From positions 1,550,001 through 1,614,000 of the forward strand of contig NZ_CP177163.1 of assembly GCF_046736075.1 (NCBI RefSeq): a stretch of DNA of 64,000 nucleotides, in the 5' to 3' direction. This DNA comes from Stenotrophomonas sp046736075 (GTDB lineage: Bacteria > Pseudomonadota > Gammaproteobacteria > Xanthomonadales > Xanthomonadaceae). This document shows positions 8,637 through 17,685 of the stretch, piece after piece. Positions within the stretch are counted from its first letter, which is position 1; each line of letters starts with the position of its first letter. The position numbers were made by a program, and so were the translations under genes. The notes below the pieces were generated by a model. It saw only the letters and a list, made by a program, of their open reading frames with translations, made no database searches and was not told where the DNA came from.

Positions 8637-9005
8637 TTAGCGGGCAGCGGCCACCTTCAGCGCGCTGGCATCGACGCGCTTGACGCCCTTGATGCCCTGG
8701 GTCACGCGGACGGCCTTGTCATGCTCGGCCTGGCTGGCGACGGTGCCGCTCAGGGTCACCACGCCGTTGACCGTCTCCACCTTCACTTCGGTGCCCGGCA
8801 CGTTCTTGCTGGTGAGCAGGTCGGTCTTGACCTTGGTGGTGATCCAGCTGTCGGTCACCGGTTCGGCGGAGTCATGGGTATCGGCATGGGTCATCGCTGC
8901 CGCGTCGGTGCTCTTGGGCGGGGTCTTGGCCATGACCGAGGACGCGCCCAGCACCATACCGAAGGCCAGCGAAGCAGCAAGCAGATTACGGGTAGTAAGG
9001 GTCAT
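8637..9005 (-). CDS. BON-domain periplasmic protein (OsmY-like)
   Basis: A 122-residue protein with a signal peptide (NLLAASLAFGMVLGASSVMA, cleavage after VMA-K) and one BON domain from about residue 52: DSWITTKVKTDLLTSKNVPG, then VVTLSGTVASQAEHDKAV and GVKRVDASALKV. BON proteins sit in the periplasm, are often induced by osmotic or envelope stress, and bind membranes or other proteins. E. coli OsmY has two BON domains, this one a single domain. AGGAGA lies 8 nt before the ATG at 9005. The open frame to 9182 has no conserved sequence upstream and is not used. Confidence 0.88.
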   Translation of the reverse strand: MTLTTRNLLAASLAFGMVLGASSVMAKTPPKSTDAAAMTHADTHDSAEPVTDSWITTKVKTDLLTSKNVPGTEVKVETVNGVVTLSGTVASQAEHDKAVRVTQGIKGVKRVDASALKVAAAR

Positions 9006-9180
9006 CTCGGATGTCTCCTGCGGGTTAGTGACCCCAGTGTCGGTGCAGGGCCGTGTGCAGGACGTCGCTGCGGCATAACGCTGCCGTGAACCGCTCAGCT
9101 TCCTGCACCACCGTTCAGATTTCCGTGCGTCGCGCGCAGCCGGTACCCTCTGCATTCCCCCCCGTTTCGTGGAGTGCGGC

Positions 9181-10224
9181 ATGGCGACCGGGTTGAATGT
9201 CGCGTTGATCGGCTACGGGCTGGCCGGTCGCGTGTTCCATGCACCGTTGATCCGGCACACCCCCGGACTGGTACTGCACGGCATCGCCAGTTCGCAGCGC
9301 GACCGCCTGCTGCGCGAGTTCACCGATGTGCGCATCTGCGCCGATCCGCAGCAGCTCTTCGACGATCCCGCCGTCGATGCGGTGGTGATCGCCACGCCCA
9401 ACGACACCCACGCCAGCCTGGCCCACGCGGCGCTGGCCGCCGGCAAACACGTATTGGTGGACAAGCCGTTCGCACTGTCGGTGGCCGAGGCCGAATCGAT
9501 GCTGCACGCGGCCGGCGTTGCCGAGCGCGTGATCACCGTCTTCCACAACCGCCGCTACGACGCCGACTTTCTGACCCTGCGCCAGCAGTTGGCCGATGGC
9601 CATCTGGGCGAGGTTGCCGAATGTCATTCGCACTTCGACCGCTACCGGCCGCAGGTGCGCGAACGCTGGCGCGAAGGCGATGGCCCCGGCGCCGGACTGT
9701 GGATGGACCTGGGCCCGCACCTGCTCGACCAGATGCTGCAGCTGTTCGGCTGGCCGCAGGCGATCAGCGTGGATCTGCTGGCCCAGCGCGTGCACGCACG
9801 CAGCGACGATTACTTCCACGCGGTGCTGCAGTACCCGCGGCACCGCGCGATCCTGCACGCCGGCTCGCTGGTGGCGGCCAGCACGCTGCGCTTCGCCGTG
9901 CATGGCAGCGCCGGCAGTTGGCTCAAGGAGGGGCGCGATGTGCAGGAAGACCAGCTCCGCCGCGGCATCGCGCCGGGTGCACCCGGCTGGGGCATCGACC
10001 CGGTGCACGGGCACCGCGTGGTGGTCGATGCCGATGGGCAGCCACACCGCAGCAGCGTGGACAACGTGGCGGGCGACTACCGCGCCTGCTACGCCGCCTT
10101 CCGGGATGCGATGCAGGGCCACGGCGAGCCACCGGTCAGCGCTGCGCAGGTGCTGCAGGTGATGCGCCTGCTGGATGCCGGCCAGCGCAGCGCGGCCAGC
10201 GGCAGGCGCATCGCCCTGGACTGA
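9181..10224 (+). CDS. Gfo/Idh/MocA-family NAD(P)-dependent oxidoreductase
   Basis: A 347-residue enzyme. It begins with the Rossmann motif VALIGYGLAGRVFHAPLI, characteristic of the YdgJ/IolW-like branch of the family. VIATPNDTHASLA and the catalytic-site VDKPFALS follow, then FHNRRYDADF and the C-terminal alpha/beta substrate domain with WMDLGPHLLDQ. Such enzymes oxidise sugars or inositols; the substrate is not evident. ATG at 9181 has GGAG 6 nt upstream; a GTG at 9169 would add four residues. It converges on the 6-phosphogluconate dehydrogenase gene, a possible but unproven link to sugar metabolism. Confidence 0.87.
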   Translation: MATGLNVALIGYGLAGRVFHAPLIRHTPGLVLHGIASSQRDRLLREFTDVRICADPQQLFDDPAVDAVVIATPNDTHASLAHAALAAGKHVLVDKPFALSVAEAESMLHAAGVAERVITVFHNRRYDADFLTLRQQLADGHLGEVAECHSHFDRYRPQVRERWREGDGPGAGLWMDLGPHLLDQMLQLFGWPQAISVDLLAQRVHARSDDYFHAVLQYPRHRAILHAGSLVAASTLRFAVHGSAGSWLKEGRDVQEDQLRRGIAPGAPGWGIDPVHGHRVVVDADGQPHRSSVDNVAGDYRACYAAFRDAMQGHGEPPVSAAQVLQVMRLLDAGQRSAASGRRIALD

Positions 10225-10233
10225 GCCGCCGGC

Positions 10234-11142
10234 TCAGCCCTTGGGGTGGATCGCGTGGCCACCGAACTCGTTGCGCATCGCCGCCAGCAGGCGATCGCTG
10301 AAGGAGTTCTTCTCGCGCGAACGCAGGCGTTCCAGCAGCGACAGCGTGATCACCGGCGCGGGCACGTCCAGGTCGATCGCCTCGGCCACCGTCCAGCGGC
10401 CTTCACCGGAGTCCTCCACGTAGGGCGCAATGCCGTCCAGCTGCGGGTTGCGGCCCAGCGCATCGGCACTCAGGTCCAGCAGCCACGAACGCACCACGCT
10501 GCCGTGCTGCCACGCCCTGGCGACCTCGGCCAGGTCCAGGTTGAAGTCGGTCTTGTGCTGCATCAACGCGAAACCTTCGGCGTAGGCCTGCATCATTCCG
10601 TACTCGATGCCGTTGTGGACCATCTTGCAGAAATGGCCGGCGCCGCTCGGCCCCACATGCGCCCAGCCGCGGTCAGCCGCCGGCGCCAGCGTGCGGAAGA
10701 TCGCGCCGATGCGCTCCACTGCGGCAGCATCGCCGCCGATCATCAGGCTGTAGCCTTCCTGCAGGCCCCACACGCCACCGCTGGTGCCGCAGTCCACGTA
10801 GGTCACATCGTCGGCCAGCAGCTGCGTGGCGCGCCGCATGGAATCCTTGTAGTACGAGTTGCCGCCGTCGATGACCACGTCACCTTCGGCCAGGTGCGGG
10901 GCGAGCGCGGCCAAGGTCTGGTCCACCACTTCGCCGGCAGGCACCATCAGCCACACCACGCGCGGAACCGGCAGCGCGGCTAGCGCATCGGCCACCGACG
11001 CGCTGACCTCGAAACCGCGCGCAGCCGCGCTGGCGCGCGCGCCCTCACCCGGGTCCACGCCGATCACGCGGTGCCCGCCGCGATGCAGCCGCTCGGCCAT
11101 GTTGGCGCCCATGCGCCCCAGTCCAATCATTGCAATGTCCAT
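10234..11142 (-). CDS. gnd: 6-phosphogluconate dehydrogenase, decarboxylating, short form
   Basis: A 302-residue protein of the short 6PGDH family (YqeC/GntZ-like; classical forms are about 470 residues). The N-terminal NAD(P) motif is MIGLGRMGANMAERL. DGGNSYYKDS and YVDCGTSGGVWGLQEGYSLMIGG are hallmark substrate-site motifs, and the catalytic Lys lies in GHFCKMVHNGIEYGMMQ. It converts 6-phosphogluconate to ribulose 5-phosphate and CO2 with reduction of NAD(P). AAAGGTGA precedes ATG at 11142; a TTG one codon upstream is less likely. It is 3 bp after an unrecognised secreted-protein gene. Confidence 0.93.
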   Translation of the reverse strand: MDIAMIGLGRMGANMAERLHRGGHRVIGVDPGEGARASAAARGFEVSASVADALAALPVPRVVWLMVPAGEVVDQTLAALAPHLAEGDVVIDGGNSYYKDSMRRATQLLADDVTYVDCGTSGGVWGLQEGYSLMIGGDAAAVERIGAIFRTLAPAADRGWAHVGPSGAGHFCKMVHNGIEYGMMQAYAEGFALMQHKTDFNLDLAEVARAWQHGSVVRSWLLDLSADALGRNPQLDGIAPYVEDSGEGRWTVAEAIDLDVPAPVITLSLLERLRSREKNSFSDRLLAAMRNEFGGHAIHPKG

Positions 11143-11145
11143 CAA

Positions 11146-12426
11146 TCACCTTTGCTCAGCTTGCGAATTCGTGAGGGAAGCCGGTGCGCCGGCCGCGCAC
11201 TGCCGCAAGCGTGCGTCGATCCAGCGCCGGTACAGCGTGGTATGCAGATTGTGCAGCCCCAGCTCGATCGCGAACGGCGTACGCGGGTTGCGGTCGAGCA
11301 GGCGGGCCACGTGATACCCGATGGGACGTATACCGCGTGGGTGCACATAAATCAGGAACTCCCGGTAGAACGGATCGTCCAGCAGGGCGTCCAGTTCAGC
11401 CAGCAGCGCGCGCTTGTCGTCCGGCACCTCGCGGCGCGCGATCGGATCGCGCTCGACCAGCAGCCGCTCGAAGCGGCGTGGACCGGGGCCGGGCAGCTGC
11501 GTGGCCAGCGCCCAGATGCGCCGGTTGACCGCGTCGTAGTGGGCGAAACCGCCGTGCTCGCGCAGCGCGCGCGCCGCCGCCTCGCCGACATCCACCACCA
11601 CGAAGTTTTCGGCCTGGTTGTTGATGTCGTCCAGGTACTGGCGGTCGAACACATGCTCGATGAAGCCGGGTGCGCCGACGAACGCCTGGCGGCCGCGCTG
11701 CGCAGTCAGGCGGGCCTTGCCGTCGGCAAGGAAACGGCCGGCGTGGCGGCCGAGCAGGATGCTGTCGGTGTCGTGCAGGGTGAGGAATGTACCGATCGAC
11801 AGCTCGCCCGGAGCGAACTCCGCATCGAAGGCGGCATCCCCGTACAGCTCGCGCTGGGTGGCCAGCTGTGCGACCTGGCGCCCTACCCCGCATTCGGCGC
11901 GTACGCGGCCGCTGTAGAACGCCTGCAGCGCCGCGCTGTTGCCCGCGGCCGGCTGGTAGCCGCGGCCGAAGCTGCGAACCCCCTCCCAACCCTGCGCCTG
12001 CGCGCCGCGCGCGCCGAAACCGATCCAGCCCAGCTGCAGCGCGGAGAAGCGGAAGCCGTCGTTGGCCTCAAGCCGGCTCGTGGCCCGGCGGGTCGCCTGG
12101 CCCAGCACAAACGCATAGGCGCAGACCGTGGCGGGGTCGTCGAACAGGCCGTGCAGGAAGCCGCTGCGCTCGGCCTCGTTCCAGCGCGCGGGCAGCTGCA
12201 CGCGCAGGTCGCCGGCGGCCTGCGCCTGGGCCAGATCGGCCCGCTCGCAGACCGGCCCACCGTGGACAAGGGGAGCGGCGATGTCGGCCACCTCGATGCG
12301 CCACCCCAGTCCGGTCAGCAGCCCCTGCGTACAGCCGTCGGACGCGCCGGACGCCAGCGCAGGCCCCAACAGGCCCATCAGCAACGCGGCCCGCGGCATC
12401 CACGGGCTGGGCAGTCGAACGTTCAC
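11146..12426 (-). CDS. secreted protein of unknown function, 426 aa
   Basis: I do not recognise a named family. An N-terminal hydrophobic stretch (about residues 11-28, PRAALLMGLLGPALASGA) looks like a Sec signal peptide. The mature part has several Cys (32, 60, 102, 179, 410), consistent with periplasmic disulfides. Notable stretches are ANDGFRFSALQLGWIGFGA, YSGRVRAECGVGRQ (Cys179), a PGELSIGTF strand and FIEHVFDRQYLDDINNQ (His258). A Cys followed about 80 residues later by a His next to a strand resembles the papain/transglutaminase order, but that is speculation. It lies between a lipoprotein gene (14 bp upstream) and gnd (3 bp downstream), probably in one transcript. Confidence 0.75.
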   Translation of the reverse strand: MNVRLPSPWMPRAALLMGLLGPALASGASDGCTQGLLTGLGWRIEVADIAAPLVHGGPVCERADLAQAQAAGDLRVQLPARWNEAERSGFLHGLFDDPATVCAYAFVLGQATRRATSRLEANDGFRFSALQLGWIGFGARGAQAQGWEGVRSFGRGYQPAAGNSAALQAFYSGRVRAECGVGRQVAQLATQRELYGDAAFDAEFAPGELSIGTFLTLHDTDSILLGRHAGRFLADGKARLTAQRGRQAFVGAPGFIEHVFDRQYLDDINNQAENFVVVDVGEAAARALREHGGFAHYDAVNRRIWALATQLPGPGPRRFERLLVERDPIARREVPDDKRALLAELDALLDDPFYREFLIYVHPRGIRPIGYHVARLLDRNPRTPFAIELGLHNLHTTLYRRWIDARLRQCAAGAPASLTNSQAEQR

Positions 12427-12439
12427 CCGACGCGCCTGC

Positions 12440-13078
12440 TCAGCCCGCGTCCGCCGGGGTCTCTGTGGCCGGCACCGGCGATGGCGCCGGTTCGGGAGGC
12501 GGCGGTGCGGCAGGACGGGGCGCCGGTACCGGCTCGACCGGCGCCGGCGGCGGTGCGGCCGCTGCTGCGGGCAGGTACTGCTGCAGGCGGTCGAAGAAGC
12601 GCTTGTAGAAACCGGCGTCCTGCACCGTGCTGCTGGCCACCTTCACCAGCGAGTCGTCGTTGCTTCCGAACGGCAGCGACACCGAACCGATCGCACCAAC
12701 GCCAACGCTGGCCGAGGTGGGGCTCTTTTTCAGGGCGTAGCGGTCCTGCACGGCACTGACGAACACCAGCGCCTGGTCGCCGCGCGGCGCGCAGGAAATC
12801 CGCAGCACCAGTTGCTCGTGTTCGTCTTCGCGCGGCTGGAAGTTCTTGTTGCCTTCCACCGCATCGCTGTCGGCCCGGGCGATGGCATAGCCCTGGCTGA
12901 GCAATGTACGGCGCGCCGCTTCGCAGGCATGTGCCGCGTCGCCGGGCACGCTGCGCGAATAGGTATCTCCGGAATCGAAGGATTCGCGGATCAGGGTGCT
13001 GTCGGCGGCGCGGCCACCGCAGGCGGTCAGGACGGACGCGGCGAGCAGGCCGGCCGGAAGTGCGAGATACAGCCGCAT
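12440..13078 (-). CDS. DUF2242-like lipoprotein
   Basis: A 212-residue lipoprotein with lipobox SVLTACGG (Cys20). The folded part (about 25-165) has HACEAARRTLLSQGYAIARAD, NKNFQP, LVLRISCAP and a conserved-looking SSTVQDAGFYKRFFDRLQQYLP. This resembles the DUF2242 family of proteobacterial lipoproteins, for which no function is known. The last 45 residues are a Pro/Ala/Val/Glu-rich tail (PVEPVPAPRPAAPPPPEPAP) that probably spans toward the peptidoglycan or is disordered. Lipoprotein sorting (inner or outer membrane) cannot be settled; the residues after Cys are GGR. Confidence 0.78.
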   Translation of the reverse strand: MRLYLALPAGLLAASVLTACGGRAADSTLIRESFDSGDTYSRSVPGDAAHACEAARRTLLSQGYAIARADSDAVEGNKNFQPREDEHEQLVLRISCAPRGDQALVFVSAVQDRYALKKSPTSASVGVGAIGSVSLPFGSNDDSLVKVASSTVQDAGFYKRFFDRLQQYLPAAAAAPPPAPVEPVPAPRPAAPPPPEPAPSPVPATETPADAG

Positions 13079-13195
13079 GGACGCTCCTGCAGGATCAGAC
13101 TCCGCCCAGCATAGTCCTGCCCGCGTAAGCGCCGGGTTTACACCGCACGCAGGAGCCCCCGCATTGCGCCCCCGTTCACCGGCGCAACCACCCGG

Positions 13196-13400
13196 GTAGA
13201 GCCGACCGTTGGTCGGCTTGCCCCTCGTAGAGCCGACCTCTGGTCGGCTGGCGCCCTCGTAGAGCCGACCTCTGGTCGGCTTGCGCCTTGGTAGAGCCGA
13301 CCGTTGGTCGGCTTGCGCGCACGGCGCGCGGGGTGTTTGGGGTTATCGGTGCCGGGCCGGAGAGCAGCCGACTAGAAGTCGGCTCTACGGTCGGCTCTAC
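13196..13400. repeat. REP cluster of the GTAGAGCCGACC type, 32-bp period
   Basis: Four direct copies begin at 13196, 13227, 13259 and 13291, spaced 31-32 bp. The outer two have core GACCGTTGGTC and the middle two GACCTCTGGTC. An inverted copy lies at about 13365-13387 and a further half element runs to about 13400. The cluster fills most of the gap between the lipoprotein gene start and the prc stop. Confidence 0.9.
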
Positions 13401-13428
13401 GATCGGCCTTTACGGGCGCCTTTCGCCG

Positions 13429-15606
13429 TCAGTCGGCCCAGCGGCCCGCCGCGGTGGACTGCGGCAGTACCTGCGCCGACAGCGGGCGGTCGGCTTCCAG
13501 CAGGTTCACCGCGTCGGCAAGGATCGAGGCCGATTCGCGCAGCAGCGGGTCCGGACGCTTCTCGGCAGCCTTCTCGCGCGCGGCATCCTTGACGATGTCG
13601 CGCTCGTTGCCGGTCAGACCGTCATCGTTGCTGTCGTCGGCCAACGGATCCAGGTCCAGGCCCAGTTCCTTGCGGATCGCCTGGCGCTGCTTGCGCTGGG
13701 CGTCCTGCTTCTCGCGTTCGGCACGGCGCTCGCCTTCATTGAGCGACACGTACTTCTTGGCAGCCTCGGCGCGGAACTGCGCCACGTCCTCGTTCCACCA
13801 CTGGAATTCCTTGTCCACGGCGATGCGCGCGGCATGGCGGGTTTCCAGCTTGGGCAGCAGCGGGCCGAAGTTGCCGTACTGGGTGTGCGGCACCGCAGCG
13901 ATGCGGGTCCACGGCAGCGCGTTGTCGTAGGTGCTCTCGCCGTACTCGCTCGCATCCACGCTGGCCGGGAAGGCCAGATCCGGAACCACACCCTTGTGCT
14001 GGGTGCTGCTGCCGCTGACACGGAAGAACTGCGCGATGGTGAGCTTGACCTGCCCGAAGCGCTGGGTTTCCCCGCTCGGCCAGCGGTCCAGGTCCACGAT
14101 GTTCTGCACCGTGCCCTTGCCGAACGTGGTCTCGCCGATCACCAGGCCACGACCGTAGTCCTGGATGGCGCCCGCGAAGATTTCCGACGCCGAGGCCGAG
14201 CCACGGTTGATCAGCACCGCCAGCGGACCGTCCCAGGCCACCGCTGCGCTGCGGTCGCTGTTGACGGTGACGCGGCCGCCGGATTCGCGCACCTGCACCA
14301 CCGGGCCCTGCTCGATGAACAGGCCGGTCAGTTCGATCGCCTCATCCAGCGAGCCGCCACCGTTGTTGCGCAGGTCCAGCACCACGCCATCGAGCTTGTC
14401 GGCCTTGAAGCCGGCCAGCAGCTTGGCCACGTCGCGGGTGGCCGACGCGTAGTCGGCGGCGTTGCGGCGGCGGCCTTCGAAGTCCTGGTAGAAGGTGGGC
14501 AGCTTGATCACGCCAACCTTGCGCGCCGGCTCGCCATCCTTGCCGGGAATGGTCAGGGTCTCGCCCTTGGCGGCCTGCTCGGCCAGGCGGACCTTCTGGC
14601 GGGTCAGCACCAGCGTGTGGTGCTTGCCGTCCACGCCCTCTTCGGCCGGGATGAACTCCAGGCGCACCTGGGTGTCCTTCTTGCCGCGGATCTTGGCCAC
14701 CACATCATCGATGCGCCAGCCGATCACATCTTCCAGCGGACCGGACTTGCCCTGGCCGACACCGACGATGCGGTCGCCCGGCTTGAGCGTGCCGTTCACT
14801 GCAGCCGGACCGCCGGCGATGATCTCGCGGATCACCACCATGTCGTCCTGGCGCTGCAGCTGCGCGCCGATGCCTTCCAGCGACAGCGACATCGCCTGGT
14901 TGAAGTTCTCGGCCGTGCGCGGGGTGAAGTAATCGGTGTGCGGATCAACCGCACTGGTATAGGAATTGAGGAAGAACTGGAACACGTCCTCGCCCTTCAA
15001 CTCATTGACCGACTTTTCCAGCGTGGCGTAGCGCTTGTCCAGCGTCTTGCGGATCTCGGCGGTCGGTTTGCCGGCCAGCTTCAAGCGCAGCCAGTCGTTC
15101 TTGACCGACTTGCGCCACAGCTCGTCCAGCTCGGCATCGCTGGCCGCCCACGGCACGTCCTTGCGGTCGTACTCGAAGCGGTCCTGGGTGCTGAAGTCGA
15201 AATCCTGCTTGAGCAGCTTGCGCGCATACGCCACGCGTTCGCCGACGCGCTGCTTGTACACGGCAAACACCTGGAACGCCGGCTCCAGCTCGCCCCCGCG
15301 GATCGCCGTGGCGATGTTCGCCTCGAACGGCGCGAAGCGCGTGACGTCGGCCTGGGTGAAGAACTGCTTGCTGCCATCCAGCGCTTCCAGATAGCGCTTG
15401 AACACGTCCTTGGAGGTGGCCTCATCCAGCGCGCGCGGCCGATAGGCGTAGCGGCTGTCGGACAACAGTCCGTAGACCAGCTTGGAGGTGGTCGCCTGGT
15501 CGGCGGTGGCCGCCGACGGCAGCGCCGGCGAATCGGCGTATGCAGCCAGCGCCAGCGGCGCGGTGAGCGCCAGGGCCAACAGGAATGCGGGGGCTTTGAA
15601 TTTCAT
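13429..15606 (-). CDS. prc: tail-specific protease Prc, peptidase S41A
   Basis: A 725-residue periplasmic C-terminal processing protease with signal peptide (residues 1-25). A PDZ domain lies at about 238-335 (LEGIGAQLQRQDDMVVIREIIAGGPA, LKPGDRIVGVG). The S41 core spans 360-540 with VVLDLRNNGGGSLDEA, the catalytic Ser in INRGSASASEIFAGA (about residue 472) and Lys in ETTFGKGTVQ (about 497). The C-terminal DUF3340 region has a charged coiled coil at about 640-670. It degrades or trims periplasmic proteins with exposed non-polar C-termini, such as PBP3 precursor and MepS in E. coli. ATG at 15606 is followed directly by the signal peptide. Confidence 0.95.
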   Translation of the reverse strand: MKFKAPAFLLALALTAPLALAAYADSPALPSAATADQATTSKLVYGLLSDSRYAYRPRALDEATSKDVFKRYLEALDGSKQFFTQADVTRFAPFEANIATAIRGGELEPAFQVFAVYKQRVGERVAYARKLLKQDFDFSTQDRFEYDRKDVPWAASDAELDELWRKSVKNDWLRLKLAGKPTAEIRKTLDKRYATLEKSVNELKGEDVFQFFLNSYTSAVDPHTDYFTPRTAENFNQAMSLSLEGIGAQLQRQDDMVVIREIIAGGPAAVNGTLKPGDRIVGVGQGKSGPLEDVIGWRIDDVVAKIRGKKDTQVRLEFIPAEEGVDGKHHTLVLTRQKVRLAEQAAKGETLTIPGKDGEPARKVGVIKLPTFYQDFEGRRRNAADYASATRDVAKLLAGFKADKLDGVVLDLRNNGGGSLDEAIELTGLFIEQGPVVQVRESGGRVTVNSDRSAAVAWDGPLAVLINRGSASASEIFAGAIQDYGRGLVIGETTFGKGTVQNIVDLDRWPSGETQRFGQVKLTIAQFFRVSGSSTQHKGVVPDLAFPASVDASEYGESTYDNALPWTRIAAVPHTQYGNFGPLLPKLETRHAARIAVDKEFQWWNEDVAQFRAEAAKKYVSLNEGERRAEREKQDAQRKQRQAIRKELGLDLDPLADDSNDDGLTGNERDIVKDAAREKAAEKRPDPLLRESASILADAVNLLEADRPLSAQVLPQSTAAGRWAD

Positions 15607-15948
15607 GGACGAGCTCGTGGCACCTTGCCAAGGAGAAGACTGCGTGCGGATCAGACCACACGACAGTGCCGAAAGTTGCGGGGTTTGTCATCCACCCGGC
15701 GCAACAGGGATTTCCAGCCTAAACCGGGCCCTGTAGCAAATTGTGAATGGCGCGTCTGGTCCGCGGCGGCACACTCTGGCGGCCGGAGCGGTTGGCCCCT
15801 GGCAGCACCGATGGCGGCCTGGAGGCCACGATCAAGCCGCCAGGGATGGGTTCACGGGGTGTCCTGATCCGGGCCGGCCGTCCCCGGCCAGCCAATGGCC
15901 GGGAGGCGTCGCGCCGTCGGCAATCGAAGCACTGCTCGGCGTCGGCGG
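15607..15948. other. gap between prc and lipA
   Basis: No convincing gene is seen in these 342 bp; the open frames here are shadows. It should hold the prc promoter near its left end. An imperfect palindrome at 15883-15903 (CCCGGCCA-GCCAA-TGGCCGGG) lies 45 bp beyond the lipA stop. It could be a terminator stem without a U tract or a REP relic without its GTAG head. Confidence 0.6.
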
Positions 15949-16959
15949 TCAGGCGACGCCGGCGCCCTTGGCCTGCACGTCGGCGTGGTAGGACGAACGC
16001 ACCATCGGGCCGGATGCCACGTGGCTGAAGCCCAGCTCGTAGCCGTAGACCTCCAGCGCCTTGTAGTCCTCCGGGGTCCAGTAGCGCAGCACCGGGTGGT
16101 GGTGCGCGGTCGGCTGCAGGTACTGGCCGATGGTGATCATGTCCACGTCGTGGGCACGCAGATCGCGCATCGTGGCGCGCACCTGGTCCAGGTCCTCGCC
16201 CAGGCCCAGCATGATGCCGGACTTGGTTGCGATCGACGGATGCTGCGCCTTGAAGTTCTTCAGCAGCGTCAGCGACCACTGGTAGTCCGCACCCGGGCGC
16301 ACGTTGCGATACAGGTCCGGCACCGTTTCGATGTTGTGGTTGAACACATCCGGCGGATTGGTGGCCAGGATGTCGAGCGCCCGCTCCATGCGGCCCTTGC
16401 CGCGGAAGTCCGGGGTCAGCACCTCGATCCGGGTGTTCGGCGATGTGGCCCGGATCGCGCCGATGCAGTCGGCGAAGTGCTGGGCACCGCCGTCGCGCAG
16501 GTCGTCGCGGTCCACGCTGGTCACCACCACATACTTCAGGCCCATGTCCGCGACCGTCTGCGCCAGGCTGGCCGGCTCATTGGCATCCGGCGGCTTCGGC
16601 CGGCCGTGGGCCACGTCGCAGAACGAGCAGCGGCGCGTGCAGACTTCGCCCAGGATCATGAACGTTGCCGTGCCGTGGCTGAAGCACTCGTGGATGTTCG
16701 GGCAGCTCGCCTCCTCGCAGACCGTCACCAGACGGTTCTCGCGCAGCTTGGCCTTCAGCGTCTGCACGGCGTTGCCCGACGGAATCCGTACGCGGATCCA
16801 CGATGGCTTGCGCAGCACCGGTGCATCGGCGAACTGCACCGGCGAGCGGCCGATCTTGTCACCGCCCAGCTGTTTGACCCCGGCCTGCAACGGCGCGGCG
16901 GACGGCGTGTCGCCCTGCACGACCTGCAGGGGAATGATGCGAGCGGTGGTTTCAGTCAT
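15949..16959 (-). CDS. lipA: lipoyl synthase
   Basis: A 336-residue radical SAM enzyme. It inserts two sulfurs into the octanoyl chain on lipoyl domains of 2-oxoacid dehydrogenases and GcvH. The auxiliary cluster motif is CEEASCPNIHEC, the radical SAM cluster motif is CTRRCSFCDV, and the C-terminal RSSYHAD gives the auxiliary-cluster Ser ligand. The N-terminal 50 residues are variable as usual. It is last in the DUF493-lipB-lipA operon, 18 bp after lipB. Confidence 0.97.
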   Translation of the reverse strand: MTETTARIIPLQVVQGDTPSAAPLQAGVKQLGGDKIGRSPVQFADAPVLRKPSWIRVRIPSGNAVQTLKAKLRENRLVTVCEEASCPNIHECFSHGTATFMILGEVCTRRCSFCDVAHGRPKPPDANEPASLAQTVADMGLKYVVVTSVDRDDLRDGGAQHFADCIGAIRATSPNTRIEVLTPDFRGKGRMERALDILATNPPDVFNHNIETVPDLYRNVRPGADYQWSLTLLKNFKAQHPSIATKSGIMLGLGEDLDQVRATMRDLRAHDVDMITIGQYLQPTAHHHPVLRYWTPEDYKALEVYGYELGFSHVASGPMVRSSYHADVQAKGAGVA

Positions 16960-16977
16960 GGCCTTGGTCGGCGGCGT

Positions 16978-17685
16978 TCAGGCCGCGTCTGTCAGATCGG
17001 GCAATTCGGTGGCGGGCTGGAGGTCCAGGCCGAACTGGCGGGCCAGATGGCCCAGCAGCACCGGCGTGACGGCCGCCATGCCGGACGGTCCCCCCAAGTC
17101 TATCACCGAGGTCACCTGCAGCCCTTGATAGCCGCAGGGGTTGATGCGGCGGAACGGCTCCAGGTCCATCGCCACGTTGAAGGACAGCCCGTGGAATGTG
17201 CAGCCACGGCGGACCCGGATGCCCAGCGCGGCCACTTTGGCACCGCCCACATAGACACCCGGCGCGCCGTCCAGGCGTTCAGCGCCGATATTCCATTCGT
17301 CCAGCGTGTCGATGATCGCCTGCTCGATCCGGCAGACGTAGTCGCGCACGCCGATGCCCAGCCGCCGCAGCTGCAGCAGCGGGTACACCACCAGCTGGCC
17401 GGGACCGTGGTAGGTCACCTGGCCGCCGCGATCCACGTGCAGCACCGGGATGTCGCCGGGGGCCAGCACGTGCTCGTCCTTGCCGGCCTGACCCAGCGTG
17501 AACACCGGGTCGTGCTCGACCACCCAGAGCTCGTCGGGGGTGTCGTCGGTGCGTGCATCGGTGAAACGCTGCATTGCGTGCCAGACCGGTGCGTAGGGCT
17601 GGCGGCCGAGGTCGCGGACCCATGCCGGCTGCGCCGGCCGGGTCCCCGGCGCCGTCGCGGTGGAGCAGGCGCCTACAGCGTCCAC
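16978..17685 (-). CDS. lipB: octanoyl-[ACP]:protein N-octanoyltransferase
   Basis: A 235-residue LipB. It moves octanoate from acyl carrier protein to lipoyl domains, the step before LipA. Conserved features are WVVEHDPVFTLGQAGKDEHVL, DRGGQVTYHGPGQLVVYPLL, the catalytic Lys in GGAKVAALGIRVRRGCTFHGLSFNVAMDL and the nearby Cys of INPCGYQGLQVTSV. The GTG start at 17685 overlaps the end of the DUF493 gene by 13 bp; residues before WVRDLGRQPY are unconserved, so a later start is possible. Confidence 0.95.
   Translation of the reverse strand: MDAVGACSTATAPGTRPAQPAWVRDLGRQPYAPVWHAMQRFTDARTDDTPDELWVVEHDPVFTLGQAGKDEHVLAPGDIPVLHVDRGGQVTYHGPGQLVVYPLLQLRRLGIGVRDYVCRIEQAIIDTLDEWNIGAERLDGAPGVYVGGAKVAALGIRVRRGCTFHGLSFNVAMDLEPFRRINPCGYQGLQVTSVIDLGGPSGMAAVTPVLLGHLARQFGLDLQPATELPDLTDAA

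Noticed and set aside
15719..16279. 186-codon minus-strand frame overlapping lipA
   Set aside because: It is an alternative frame of lipA with Arg/Ala-rich shadow composition.
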